From positions 62,001 through 126,000 of the forward strand of contig NZ_SOAP01000002.1 of the NCBI RefSeq assembly GCF_004364805.1: 64,000 nucleotides of DNA, written 5' to 3'. This DNA comes from Pelagimonas phthalicica (GTDB lineage Bacteria; Pseudomonadota; Alphaproteobacteria; Rhodobacterales; Rhodobacteraceae). This document shows, piece by piece, positions 55,325 through 64,000 of the stretch. The notes beneath the pieces are model-generated. The model was given only the letters and a program-made list of their open reading frames with translations, searched no databases and had not been told where the DNA came from. How positions within the stretch are numbered: the stretch's first letter is position 1; each line of letters starts with the position of its first letter. A program made the position numbers and the translations under genes.

Positions 55325-56326
55325 TTAAATCAGCTTGCCCATGGCAACGGCTGTATCCGCCATACGGTTGGAGAAGCCCCATTCATTGTCATACCAGGTC
55401 AGGATGCGCACCATGCTGCCATCCATAACTTTGGTCTGATCGGTGGCAAAGATCGACGAATGCGGGTCGTGGTTGAAATCCATGCTGACCAGCTTTTTGT
55501 CGGTATATCCAAGGATACCTTTGAGCGGCCCATCAGCCGCAGCGCGAATGGCTGCGTTGATCTCGTCCACAGTGGTGTCGCGGGATGCTTCAAAGGTCAG
55601 ATCCACAACTGAAACATTCGGTGTCGGTACGCGCACGGCAACCCCGTCCAGCTTGCCATTCAACTCGGGCAGAACCAGGCCAACCGCTTTGGCAGCCCCG
55701 GTCGAGGTCGGGATCATGCTCATCGCGGCGGCGCGGGCGCGGTAAAGATCCTTGTGCATGGTGTCCAGCGTTGGCTGGTCGCCAGTATAGCTGTGGATCG
55801 TGGTCATAAAGCCTTTGGTGATGCCGATAGTGTCGTTCAACACTTTAGCCACTGGCGATAGGCAGTTGGTGGTGCAGGAGGCGTTGGAGACAATCAGATC
55901 ATCCGCTGTCAGCGCATCGTCATTGACACCAAAGACGATGGTCTTGTCCGCATCCTTGCCCGGGGCCGAGATCAGAACCCGTTTGGAGCCATTGTCCAGA
56001 TGCGCTTGGCAGGCTTCTTTCGAAGTAAAGATGCCGGTGCATTCCAGAACAACATCCACGTCAGACCAGGGCAGGTCAGCCGGGTTGCGGATCGCGGTGA
56101 CACGGATCGGGCCTCGGCCCACATCGATGGAGTCCTCGGTGGTGGTCACCTCTACCGGGAAACGGCCATGCACGCTGTCAAATTGCAGCAGGTGGGCATT
56201 GGTTTCGACCGGGCCCAGATCATTGATGGCGATTACGTCGATATCGGTGCGGCCACTTTCGATGATGGCGCGCAGGATATTGCGGCCAATGCGGCCAAAG
56301 CCATTGATGGCGACTTTAACGGTCAT
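55325..56326 (-). CDS. gap: Glyceraldehyde-3-phosphate dehydrogenase
   Basis: Type I GAPDH of 333 residues with NAD-binding NGFGRIGRN (8-16), catalytic Cys151 in [16 protein letters not shown], and [12 protein letters not shown] near the end. Start 56326 gives the canonical [11 protein letters not shown]. It works in glycolysis or gluconeogenesis. Confidence 0.97.
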   Translation of the reverse strand: MTVKVAINGFGRIGRNILRAIIESGRTDIDVIAINDLGPVETNAHLLQFDSVHGRFPVEVTTTEDSIDVGRGPIRVTAIRNPADLPWSDVDVVLECTGIFTSKEACQAHLDNGSKRVLISAPGKDADKTIVFGVNDDALTADDLIVSNASCTTNCLSPVAKVLNDTIGITKGFMTTIHSYTGDQPTLDTMHKDLYRARAAAMSMIPTSTGAAKAVGLVLPELNGKLDGVAVRVPTPNVSVVDLTFEASRDTTVDEINAAIRAAADGPLKGILGYTDKKLVSMDFNHDPHSSIFATDQTKVMDGSMVRILTWYDNEWGFSNRMADTAVAMGKLI

Positions 56327-56464
56327 GAGGAGGTCCCCCTTGTGGGCCAGATGTTGGCCGGTCATTGCTGGATAGCTCTGTTACCGCTAACAACCAAAGG
56401 CCCGACAAAAAGTCAAGGGGAAGCTGGCCGCGAATTCGCGGCTTTGTGAGACGGCTTGAATCGC

Positions 56465-56956
56465 TTAGGACGGCAGGCCCAAGACGGTGTTACCCGCGCT
56501 GATCATCGCCTGCATGTTTGAGAGTTTCACCCCAAGACGTGTGTAATCCACCCGCAGATAGCCGTCTTCGCCGCGATGGACCGCATGGGCAAAACGTGGA
56601 TCTTGCAGCAAGTCGTCAGCAATCACCCCAACAAAGCCGTCCTTTTGGCCATGATAGCGAAATGCATAGAGGCGTAGCCCGTTATCCAGTGTCTCCAGAT
56701 AGGTTACATCTGTCTTGAGCCGTGTGTCCGAGACAACCGCCGTGTCGCCATAGCCGGAGTCTGAGCTGCCAGATCCTCCGCCTTGGGCGGCAATGATACC
56801 TCCGACAATCAAGAACCCGATCGCGGCGCAGATGCCGGGGTTTTGATCGCAATAGGGCACGCCGCTGGACAGGCTGATCCCGCAGGCAGAGGTCAGGAGC
56901 AAAGCGGTGCCGGTCAAACCGGCGCAAACTGTGTTGGATAGTTTTGGCAGTGTCAT
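56465..56956 (-). CDS. Lipoprotein with S74-like tail-fibre chaperone segment
   Basis: The 163-residue protein has a lipoprotein signal peptide with lipobox LTSAC (Cys near 25), a Gly/Ser-rich linker, and then SDTRLKTDVTYLETLDNGLRLY and GFVGVIADDL, the start of peptidase S74 / intramolecular chaperone domains of phage tail fibres. The full catalytic domain is not obvious, and the protein is short. It is probably a domesticated module in a cellular lipoprotein. Confidence 0.7.
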   Translation of the reverse strand: MTLPKLSNTVCAGLTGTALLLTSACGISLSSGVPYCDQNPGICAAIGFLIVGGIIAAQGGGSGSSDSGYGDTAVVSDTRLKTDVTYLETLDNGLRLYAFRYHGQKDGFVGVIADDLLQDPRFAHAVHRGEDGYLRVDYTRLGVKLSNMQAMISAGNTVLGLPS

Positions 56957-57073
56957 GGCTAATCCCCAAGATTCTAAAAATCCGGCGATGCCAGTAATTC
57001 ATTCGGCCCCGCCGTATGCAAAGGCTAGCGACAGGCCTGCGGTCGGGCAACAGTTAATAAGTGACAGGCCGGG

Positions 57074-57217
57074 TCAGCGCCAGAAGGCAACCCAGTCCAA
57101 AAGGACAAAGAACTTGCGCCCCAGAAACAAAAGCGTTTCACCCCCGGCCAGAAAATAGTCCAGCCCGATGGCCGCCAGGATTGCCACGCCAAGGATGATT
57201 GCAAGCTGATTGCTCAT
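57074..57217 (-). CDS. Small single-helix membrane protein, 47 aa
   Basis: The peptide reads MSNQLAIILGVAILAAIGLD and ends LLDWVAFWR, with one hydrophobic helix (about 4-22) and a hydrophobic tail. I recall similar short proteins in this order but no function. CCGGAG lies upstream of the ATG. Confidence 0.6.
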   Translation of the reverse strand: MSNQLAIILGVAILAAIGLDYFLAGGETLLFLGRKFFVLLDWVAFWR

Positions 57218-57300
57218 GGCGGGCTCCGGATTGGTTGATTGGGTCACGGGTGTTGATGCCAGAGAGACAGGCAACTGTCACCCGTGATTTGTTGGGGATG

Positions 57301-57759
57301 TCAGGCTTTGCGCAGCGCGGCGGCAAAGAACAGCGCGGCGATCACAAAAGAAGCGGCGATATTGTAATTCGCCATGGAGAGGCCAAAGAGCTCCCACGGG
57401 ATTTCGTCGCAGCGCACCAAAGGGGCAGCCATGATCTGTTCGAGCAATTGTTCAGGGGTCAATCCGCCAACCGGGTTTGACGTGCAGGTGTCCGGACCTT
57501 CCCAGATTTTGCGCTCAACTCCAGAATGATAAATCGCGATGATCCCCGAGGCCAACGCGCCAAGACCGGCGAGACCCGCCATCAGGCGGGGTAAGAGGAT
57601 CAGCCCCAAAACACCAAACCCGATGCCGGCGAAATGGCCATAGCGCTGCCACCAGCACATGGCGCAGGGCGGCATGTCACCGATATATTGGAACCCATAA
57701 GCGCCAAGGATCAGGCCTGTGCAGCCAAGTGTGCCCAAAAGGATCAAAGTGCGTGTCAT
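57301..57759 (-). CDS. dsbB: Disulfide bond formation protein DsbB
   Basis: DsbB reoxidises DsbA and passes electrons to quinone. The 152-residue protein has four helices and the two periplasmic cysteine pairs: Cys32/Cys35 in PPCAMCWWQRYGH, and Cys92 with Cys117. It overlaps the preceding VTT-family gene by 4 bp (ATGA), indicating coupled translation. Confidence 0.88.
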   Translation of the reverse strand: MTRTLILLGTLGCTGLILGAYGFQYIGDMPPCAMCWWQRYGHFAGIGFGVLGLILLPRLMAGLAGLGALASGIIAIYHSGVERKIWEGPDTCTSNPVGGLTPEQLLEQIMAAPLVRCDEIPWELFGLSMANYNIAASFVIAALFFAAALRKA

Positions 57760-58334
57760 ATGTATCTCACCAATAGGAAGCCGCCGAGCAAAATCGCGAC
57801 AAAGAGGATAAAGACAAGGCCCAAACGCCGTTCGATGAAATCACGAATGGGTGATCCAAAGCGCCGCAGCAAGGCCGCCACGATAAAGAAGCGCAGCGCG
57901 CGCGCAATGATCGAGGTCACGATAAAGGTGCCCATCGGCATGGCCGTCCAGCCGGACATGATCGTGATGACCTTATAAGGGAAGGGGGTGATACCAGCGG
58001 TGAGCACGGCCCAGAACCCGACATTGTTGAACTTTTCGTTGAACTCGGCCATCGACTCCGCCTTGCCGAGGCTTTCCAGGATCGGTGCGCCGATGCTTTC
58101 ATAGAAAAAGAACCCGATCCCATAGCCCAGCAACCCGCCCAGCACACTGGCCAAGGTGGCAACACCGGCAATCAGCCAGGCGCGATGCGGCGCGGCGATC
58201 ACCATGGGGATCAGCAACACATCCGGTGGAATCGGAAAGACCGAGCTTTCGACAAAGGCGACAGCGGCCAGGATCCACAGCGCATATTTGTGTTCGGCCT
58301 GGGCCATGGTCCAGTCATAAAGGCTGCGCAACAT
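57756..58334 (-). CDS. YqaA/VTT-family membrane protein
   Basis: The 192-residue protein has about five hydrophobic helices and the SNARE-associated/VTT-domain pattern (FVESSVFPIPPDVLLIPMV, TPFPYKVITIMSGWTAM, IIARALRFF). DedA/YqaA-type proteins may act as lipid scramblases or transporters. ATG 58334 was taken; a longer frame exists but lacks support. Overlaps dsbB by 4 bp. Confidence 0.88.
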   Translation of the reverse strand: MLRSLYDWTMAQAEHKYALWILAAVAFVESSVFPIPPDVLLIPMVIAAPHRAWLIAGVATLASVLGGLLGYGIGFFFYESIGAPILESLGKAESMAEFNEKFNNVGFWAVLTAGITPFPYKVITIMSGWTAMPMGTFIVTSIIARALRFFIVAALLRRFGSPIRDFIERRLGLVFILFVAILLGGFLLVRYI

Positions 58335-58470
58335 TGGCGGTTCTTCCCTTGGTAGGCGGGTGTTTCGCGGGTCAAAGACCACGTGCGAAAACAAGCGTCA
58401 AGTCATGCGATTAAACATGCGCTTTGCCTCTTTACCTCCTTCGCCGAGGGCGCTAAACGACTAGGACGCT

Positions 58471-58556
58471 GCCCAAGTGGCGGAATGGTAGACGCAGGAG
58501 ATTCAAAATCTCCCGCCTTCACGGGCGTGCCGGTTCGAGTCCGGCCTTGGGTACCA
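58471..58556 (+). tRNA. tRNA-Leu (anticodon CAA)
   Basis: The 86-nt gene has acceptor arms GCCCAAG/CTTGGGT, an anticodon arm GGAGA-TTCAAAA-TCTCC giving anticodon CAA, a long variable arm (type II tRNA), the T arm GCCGG-TTCGAGT-CCGGC, and an encoded CCA. A terminator follows within 25 bp. Confidence 0.97.
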
Positions 58557-58574
58557 ACCTATCCGGTTGGAAAC

Positions 58575-58608
58575 AAAGAAACCCGCCTCATCTGAGGCGG
58601 GTTTCTTT
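58575..58608. terminator. Terminator of tRNA-Leu
   Basis: Long stem AAAGAAACCCGCCTCA/TGAGGCGGGTTTCTTT, usable in both directions; it ends the tRNA on the plus strand and may also end the FkbM gene on the minus strand. Confidence 0.88.
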
Positions 58609-58650
58609 GTGTTTTATGGGCCGCATGTTTGGACCTGAGCGCGCGACGCT

Positions 58651-59367
58651 TTAGGTCGTGGCGTGGATGTCAAAGAAATTGCCCGGCCACATCACCGTTT
58701 CATAGGTCTTGATGTGATTGATCGTTTCCCAAACCTCGCGGATCTCGTCAAAATCACACCATTTTGGTCCCGGCACCTCTTTGCCAAAGAAGCCTGACGC
58801 ATGTTGGAAGACATGGTTCTCAACATAGTTGCCTTCCAAAGCGGGGTTCGGGGCCTTGAAGTTGAACAGGATGGTCTGGTTGACGAACTTGAACTTGGTG
58901 TAGCCCAGTTGATGATGCAGATACTCGACGATCTCAAAGAAATAGCATTCCGCTGAAATGTATTTGGGTCGCGTTTCCACTGTGAAACTGCGCAAGAAGG
59001 GAATTTCTTGCCGTTCAATGTCGATCTTGCAGTAATAAACCTCGCCAACCTTTGAGACGATGTCCTGCCAGTTGGTTGATTTGACGGTGATGCTTTCACC
59101 ACGCTTTTCTGCGACCTCCTGGGGCAGAACCATGTTGCCACCGGGATTATGCGGGTTCACCCATAGGGTCACATCCTCGCCCGCTGTTTCGGTGGCCGCT
59201 GCCTGCATGATTTCAAGCTGGCCTGATTTCAGCTCTTTCTTGAAACGTTTACGTGCCTGATCCGCATTGGATGGGAGGGCTTCGATCGACAATACCTTGA
59301 AGCCTTTTTTCAGGTAGAAATCGGTATCGTTGCCTTCACACATGCCAACATCGACAATCTGCTTCAT
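58651..59367 (-). CDS. FkbM-family methyltransferase
   Basis: The 238-residue protein has SAM-binding motif I in IVDVGMCEGNDTDFYLKKGF with Glu in SIEALP, and the family block CKIDIERQEIPFLR. FkbM-type enzymes O-methylate sugars or polyketides. The gene stands alone near the tRNA; the substrate is unknown. Confidence 0.85.
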   Translation of the reverse strand: MKQIVDVGMCEGNDTDFYLKKGFKVLSIEALPSNADQARKRFKKELKSGQLEIMQAAATETAGEDVTLWVNPHNPGGNMVLPQEVAEKRGESITVKSTNWQDIVSKVGEVYYCKIDIERQEIPFLRSFTVETRPKYISAECYFFEIVEYLHHQLGYTKFKFVNQTILFNFKAPNPALEGNYVENHVFQHASGFFGKEVPGPKWCDFDEIREVWETINHIKTYETVMWPGNFFDIHATT

Positions 59368-60454
59368 ACTTTACGCCTTTCTTTCCAAACTTTTCTCGTT
59401 GAGTTGTTTTGAATTGTCACCTGGCGGCCACCGGCCATTATTGACGGTCCCAATATGGACAGGTCGAAAATGTCAGTTGGCCTGCTTTCACGACACGCCG
59501 ATGGCAGCGGCGCGTGGGAAAGGTGTGACAGATCTTTGAATAGGTCCCCCGTTGATCAATGTGCCCCTGTTGAGGGCGGTGTCTTGTCGACTTGAATTGA
59601 AACAACCATACGAAGATTTGTGCGGAAAGATACAGCGTGGGCCGGTTCGAGACAGAAAGTTTGCCCTTTTGAGGGGCGTGTTGCCGCTTGGTGTAGTCTT
59701 TGCGCAATCGGTGGGGGAGCTGAGACCAAGAGCGGGCCTGTATGGCTGGCCCGGGCACGAATCAAACCGCAATTCTCTTTAGATTTATAAAGAATGATTC
59801 GCATTTTGTGCAGCTTCAAAAAGGGCGATTATGGCCAATATTGTGCCACAGAGGTTATTGGTTCAGGATCTGGAACAAAGTTTGCCGCAATTGCAAAACA
59901 GCTTGAGCGACCATAAGCCATTGAGCGGTATCGGCTGATTGTTGCCAATCTCGAGACATTGCAAAACCAGGTTCGACCGAATTCGCCTCGAAAACGCTTA
60001 AAATTGGCGATTTTGCCAGATTTCATTGCGGCTTTTGCAAGGCGAGTGGAAACAATTTTTCTACAACCTTCGGAAAAATCGGGCGTTTTCAGGGGTTTTT
60101 TCCACAGGCACGTCGCAGCCATTGCCCCGTTTGCGCCATTTTTTCCTTTTGAGAGGCGGCCGTTCGCAGTATCAATAGGTCAAGCCCAACTGGGGGGTGA
60201 AGACATAGGCCACGGGGGCGGCCGCTGAACTGTTGCGCATCAAATTGGGTGCGAAGTGAAGCGTAGGGCGCATTGCGTCCGTGCCGCATTAGGCGTTCTT
60301 CGTCCGCGTAAAAAAACGTGGGCAGAGGCAGCGCGAAACACTTCGCATACAGACAGGCGCGACGAGCGTAATTGAAACGGGCAGTGCCGGTGGCATTGCC
60401 TCCCGCTTTTGCGGAAGGGGCAAGCCCCCGTCTGGAGTATGGAAAGGTCTGACT
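59368..60454. other. 1.09-kb non-coding region before the RTX gene
   Basis: No gene with good ribosome site or family similarity is seen in either strand. The composition is AT-richer in 59760-60120, with several TTTT tracts. Just before the RTX start a hairpin (GGCATTGCCTCCCGC/GCGGAAGGGGCAAGCC, about 60390-60426) may lie in its 5' untranslated region. The long gap suggests complex control of the RTX gene. Confidence 0.5.
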
Positions 60455-63400
60455 ATGGCTGACTTGGTATTGGATTGGGGTGCCCTTGGCGTTTACGGCA
60501 CCGCGCTGGCAGACACCGCGCCAGGAGATGTTACAACAACCGTGGATACTGGCGGCGTTGCCGTTGATATCTCTTTTGATGGTCAAGATGCAGGGGCCGA
60601 GGCGTTCACCTTCAATGGTGAAGGTTACGTCGCCGGGGATGAAACATTCGACCCGATGTCGCATCTGAAGCTGTTTGGTGACGGTGGCGATGGCGGTGCA
60701 ACCCCATCCGCGACCTCGACCACGGTTCTGGACTTCCGCGCACTAAACACTGAGCTTTACACTGACAATGTTCAGGATGTCAGCTTCCGTCTGAATGACG
60801 TTGATGCAGGCACGGGCGGCGACCTGGGTGCAGCAGGCGTTGATTTCGAAGATGTCGTGACCATCAACGCCTATGATGCCGACGGAAACCCGGTTCCGGT
60901 TACAATGACACCTGCGGGCAGCGCCTCGGTCAGCGGAAGCACCGTTGATGGCAACACCCCATCCGAATTCACCGATCCCACAGGTTCGGTTCTTGTGAAT
61001 ATCGCGGGCCCAGTATCGCGTATCGAGATCGTTTATGAAAACGGTGGCGAAAGCGAGCAGGCGGTTCTGATCTCTGACGTTGAATTCTCGACCGTTGATG
61101 TGACAGACGAAAACAGCGACCCGGATGCGGTGGATGACAGCGACAGTACCATTATGGATACGGCCGTGACCATTGACGCGCTGGCCAATGACACCGATCC
61201 AGAAAGCGATCCGCTGAGCGTGACCGGCAATACCGATCCGGCCAATGGCACGGTTGTCGATAATGGCGACGGGACCTTTACCTATACGCCGGATGCTGGG
61301 TTCACCGGAACCGACACGTTTGAATACACCATCACCGATGGCAATGGTGGCACCGATACCGCGACCGTGACCATTGATGTTACCGAGACCGGTGGCAACA
61401 CCGATCCGCTGGCTGCTGATGATGCGGATACAACCACGGTTGATACGCCAGTCACCATTGACGTGCTGGGCAATGACGTTGACCCAGAATCCGACCCTCT
61501 GACCGTGACCGGCACCACAGATCCGGCCAATGGCTCGGTTGTTGTAAATGCGGATGGCACTGTAGATTACACGCCGGATAGCGGTTTTGTTGGCACCGAC
61601 ACGTTTGATTACACCATCAGCGATGGCAATGGCGGCACAGACACTGCAACTGTGACTGTGACGGTTGCCGATGACGGTGGTAACCTGCCACCCGTTGCGG
61701 ATGATGACAGCGCGACCACAACCGAAGACACTGGCGTACGTATCTATGTGCGCGGCAATGACACAGACCCGGATGGCGATGACACAGCGCTGACCATCAC
61801 CTCGGTTGATGATCCGACCAATGGCACAGCAACCATTGATCCGGTGGACGGCACTATTATCTACACGCCTGATCCTGGCTTCACCGGGACCGAGACCTTT
61901 GATTACACAGTCACTGATCCTGATGGGGCCACTGATACGGCCACTGTGACCGTGACTGTGACTCCGGATGGGGATGAGAACGATCCTCCTGTGGCGGTTG
62001 ATGACACGGCTGTCACCGAAGAAGGTACACCGGTTACCATCGACGATCCTGCTGCCAACGACAGCGATCCAGATGGCGATCCGCTGACTGTCACTGGTGT
62101 GGGTACGCCAACCAATGGTACCGCCACTTTGAACCCGGATGGCACTGTGACCTATACTCCGGTTGACGGCTTTACCGGTGATGACACCATCCCATACACT
62201 GTGGATGACGGGAATGGCGGCACCGATACCGGTGAGATCGTTGTGACCGTGACCCCAGAGGGTGACGAGAACGAAGCACCTGATGCGGTGGATGACACAG
62301 CCACCACACCCGAGGGTACGCCTGTCACCATCGATGATCCGTCGGCCAACGATACCGATCCAGATGGCGATCCGCTGACCGTGACCGAAGTGGGCACGCC
62401 AACCAACGGCACCGCCACTCTGAACCCGGATGGCACTGTGAGCTATACACCGGATGATGGCTTTACCGGTGATGACACCATCCCATACACTGTGGATGAC
62501 GGGAACGGTGGCACCGATACCGGTGAGATCGTTGTGACTGTGACACCAGAAGACGAGAACGAGGCTCCAACGGCTGTTGATGACACCGCGACCACGCCCG
62601 AGGGCACGCCGGTTGTTATTGACGATCCTGCAGCCAACGACGAAGACCCGGATGGCGATCCGCTGACCGTGACCAGTGTGGGTGATCCGACCAACGGCAC
62701 CGCCACTCTGAACCCGGATGGCACTGTGACCTATACGCCGGATGATGGCTTTGTTGGTGAGGACACGATCCCTTACACCGTGGATGACGGCAATGGTGGC
62801 ACCGATACCGGTGAGATCGTTGTGACCGTCGAGCCCGAAGAAGGCCGTATTGACACAGACGTCTTCCCAGTTGCTCCGGGCCTGCAGCCGCTTGATCCGT
62901 TGAACGGCTTCGACGAAGACCCGGATCCAATGGATGATCTGGACTCCATCGACGGCACTTCGGGCGCTGACACCATCGCAACCGGAGATGATGCGGATAC
63001 CATCAATGCCGGTGGTGGCGATGACAGCATCTTGCCTGGTATTGACGATGACCTTGTCAACCTGGGCGGCGGTGACGACTATGTGTTCGATCTGCAAGGC
63101 GCGGATACCATCCTGGGCGGGTCGGGCGACGACACCATCCTGGCGGGCATCGACACCTTCTCGGATTATCCGAATGACGATCCGGCCTTTGGTCCTGGCA
63201 CGCCTCTGGCAGGTCTCGGCTTTGACCGCGATCCGAACCCGGATGATGGTCGTGACAGCATTCAGGGCAACCTGGGCAATGACTCGATTGTGACTGGTGA
63301 CGATGACGACACCATCGACGGTGGCGGCGACAATGACACCATTGACGCCGGTATCGATGATGACCTCGTCATGGGTGGTCAGGGTGATGACTCGATCCTA

Positions 63401-64000
63401 GGTGGTCACGGGTCCGATACGCTGGATGGCGGTCAGGGCAATGACTTCATCGACGGGTCTGCTCCGGCCTCGCTTGAGATTGACGATGAGACCGATCCGA
63501 ACAGTGAAAACGACCGTGACTCCATTGATGGCGCGCTGGGCGACGACACCCTGCTGGGTGGCGACGACGATGACACGCTGATCGGTGGCTCTGGTGAAGA
63601 TCTGCTGGACGGTGGCATTGACGAAGACTTGCTCATGGGTGGCGGCGATGACGACACCTTGCTGGGCGGCGATGGCAATGACACGCTGAACGGTGGTGAC
63701 GGTGACGATAGCATCCGTGGTGGTGCCGATCGTGACATGATCCAGGTCGATAGCGCACCTGCGGGTATCGGTGACACTGTAGACGGTGGTGCAGAAGGGG
63801 ACGACCATGACATTCTGGATCTGGGTGGCGTTGGCGAGCGCGATGTTGACTGGCGTATCGCTGATGGCGCGACACCGGACAGCAATGGTAACGGTCTCGA
63901 CGGCACGATCGAATTCCTCGACGGGGCAGGCAATGTCACCGGCACCATGGAATTCTTCGAGATCGAAGAGATCGTCTGCTTTACGCCGGGCACGCTGATT
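60455..64000 (+). CDS. Secreted cadherin-like/RTX/Hint protein, 3' end cut
   Basis: The frame is open to the window edge (1182 codons). ATG 60455 has GGAAAGG upstream. Residues 1-215 are a beta-rich domain. Six tandem cadherin/VCBS-like repeats follow (about 219-797), with NDTDPDGDPLTVT, NGTATLNPDGTVTYTP and YTVDDGNGGTDT. The last three are near-identical in DNA with periods of 291 and 288 bp. RTX calcium-binding nonapeptides (GGxGDDxI/L) run about 832-1090. The last residues, VCFTPGTLI with Cys1175, open a Hint domain. This fits type I export without an N-terminal signal, adhesion, and calcium-triggered Hint processing. Acidic codons dominate. Function is inferred only. Confidence 0.92.
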   Translation, partial: MADLVLDWGALGVYGTALADTAPGDVTTTVDTGGVAVDISFDGQDAGAEAFTFNGEGYVAGDETFDPMSHLKLFGDGGDGGATPSATSTTVLDFRALNTELYTDNVQDVSFRLNDVDAGTGGDLGAAGVDFEDVVTINAYDADGNPVPVTMTPAGSASVSGSTVDGNTPSEFTDPTGSVLVNIAGPVSRIEIVYENGGESEQAVLISDVEFSTVDVTDENSDPDAVDDSDSTIMDTAVTIDALANDTDPESDPLSVTGNTDPANGTVVDNGDGTFTYTPDAGFTGTDTFEYTITDGNGGTDTATVTIDVTETGGNTDPLAADDADTTTVDTPVTIDVLGNDVDPESDPLTVTGTTDPANGSVVVNADGTVDYTPDSGFVGTDTFDYTISDGNGGTDTATVTVTVADDGGNLPPVADDDSATTTEDTGVRIYVRGNDTDPDGDDTALTITSVDDPTNGTATIDPVDGTIIYTPDPGFTGTETFDYTVTDPDGATDTATVTVTVTPDGDENDPPVAVDDTAVTEEGTPVTIDDPAANDSDPDGDPLTVTGVGTPTNGTATLNPDGTVTYTPVDGFTGDDTIPYTVDDGNGGTDTGEIVVTVTPEGDENEAPDAVDDTATTPEGTPVTIDDPSANDTDPDGDPLTVTEVGTPTNGTATLNPDGTVSYTPDDGFTGDDTIPYTVDDGNGGTDTGEIVVTVTPEDENEAPTAVDDTATTPEGTPVVIDDPAANDEDPDGDPLTVTSVGDPTNGTATLNPDGTVTYTPDDGFVGEDTIPYTVDDGNGGTDTGEIVVTVEPEEGRIDTDVFPVAPGLQPLDPLNGFDEDPDPMDDLDSIDGTSGADTIATGDDADTINAGGGDDSILPGIDDDLVNLGGGDDYVFDLQGADTILGGSGDDTILAGIDTFSDYPNDDPAFGPGTPLAGLGFDRDPNPDDGRDSIQGNLGNDSIVTGDDDDTIDGGGDNDTIDAGIDDDLVMGGQGDDSILGGHGSDTLDGGQGNDFIDGSAPASLEIDDETDPNSENDRDSIDGALGDDTLLGGDDDDTLIGGSGEDLLDGGIDEDLLMGGGDDDTLLGGDGNDTLNGGDGDDSIRGGADRDMIQVDSAPAGIGDTVDGGAEGDDHDILDLGGVGERDVDWRIADGATPDSNGNGLDGTIEFLDGAGNVTGTMEFFEIEEIVCFTPGTLI

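Noticed and set aside
58383-58595. Short plus-strand frame containing SGGMVDAGDSKSPA
   Set aside because: This is translation of tRNA-Leu, a frequent annotation error.
60743-63097. Very long minus-strand frame (784 codons) across the RTX region
   Set aside because: It mirrors the repetitive Asp/Thr/Gly-rich coding of the RTX protein; the product is an Ile/Arg/Gly repeat with no domain or ribosome site.

Overview
The window looks like chromosome of an alphaproteobacterium of the order Rhodobacterales (Roseobacter/Ruegeria/Phaeobacter-like). The evidence is compositional and by family: GC-rich DNA, secreted RTX and Hint proteins, an aglEFGAK alpha-glucoside operon, a fused indolepyruvate:ferredoxin oxidoreductase, and abundant short GC-rich intergenic repeats. 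The genus cannot be fixed from sequence alone. No intact prophage, CRISPR array, rRNA operon or transposase gene is visible. Both window edges cut genes that encode Hint (hedgehog/intein-type) domains.

Layout. 0-8 kb: Hint protein (cut), atypical SDR, AlkC-like glycosylase, M48 protease, purL, a DUF6151-like protein, a DUF454 membrane protein and a MITE-like element. 8-16 kb: LysR regulator divergent from the indolepyruvate oxidoreductase, a secreted protein, an acyltransferase, murI, and a BLUF blue-light sensor flanked by inverted copies of one repeat. 16-19 kb: DUF3592 protein, then a TetR / PspA / YiaAB envelope-stress module with four matching palindromes. 18.8-25 kb: argC behind a possible Arg-Arg leader peptide, ccmE, a histidine kinase, eno, an EamA transporter and a second MITE-like element. 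25-37 kb: a glucoside island in which pgm, glk, a GH1 beta-glucosidase and a LacI regulator lie divergent from aglE-F-G-A-K, with LacI-type operators between them. 37-43 kb: a VWA protein with seven tandem repeats, uvrA, DUF2892 and a Crp/Fnr regulator. 44-53 kb: valine/isobutyrate degradation (acyl-CoA dehydrogenase, a 3-hydroxyisobutyryl-CoA hydrolase continuous in frame with 3-hydroxyisobutyrate dehydrogenase, mmsA and a divergent LysR), interrupted by a GT4 glycosyltransferase and a YbdK-like ligase. 53-59 kb: CBS protein, coaD, small membrane proteins, gap, S74-like lipoprotein, dsbB, a VTT-family protein, tRNA-Leu(CAA), FkbM methyltransferase. 59.4-60.45 kb: non-coding. 60.45 kb to the end: a large secreted cadherin-like/RTX/Hint protein, cut by the window.

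How the genes connect. The glucoside island is a full uptake-to-glycolysis route: periplasmic capture, ABC import, alpha- and beta-glucoside hydrolysis, glucokinase and phosphoglucomutase, with eno and gap elsewhere in the window. The valine block covers isobutyryl-CoA to propionyl-CoA. The TetR module appears to control itself and pspA-yiaAB.

The least ordinary content is the non-coding and junction structure: two MITE-like elements with 34-bp terminal inverted repeats and YTAR-type ends; a four-copy structured repeat family; paired 9-2-9 palindromes with a compensatory base change; a stop-less junction joining two successive enzymes of valine catabolism; and a candidate arginine leader peptide before an argC with an unusual active-site motif.
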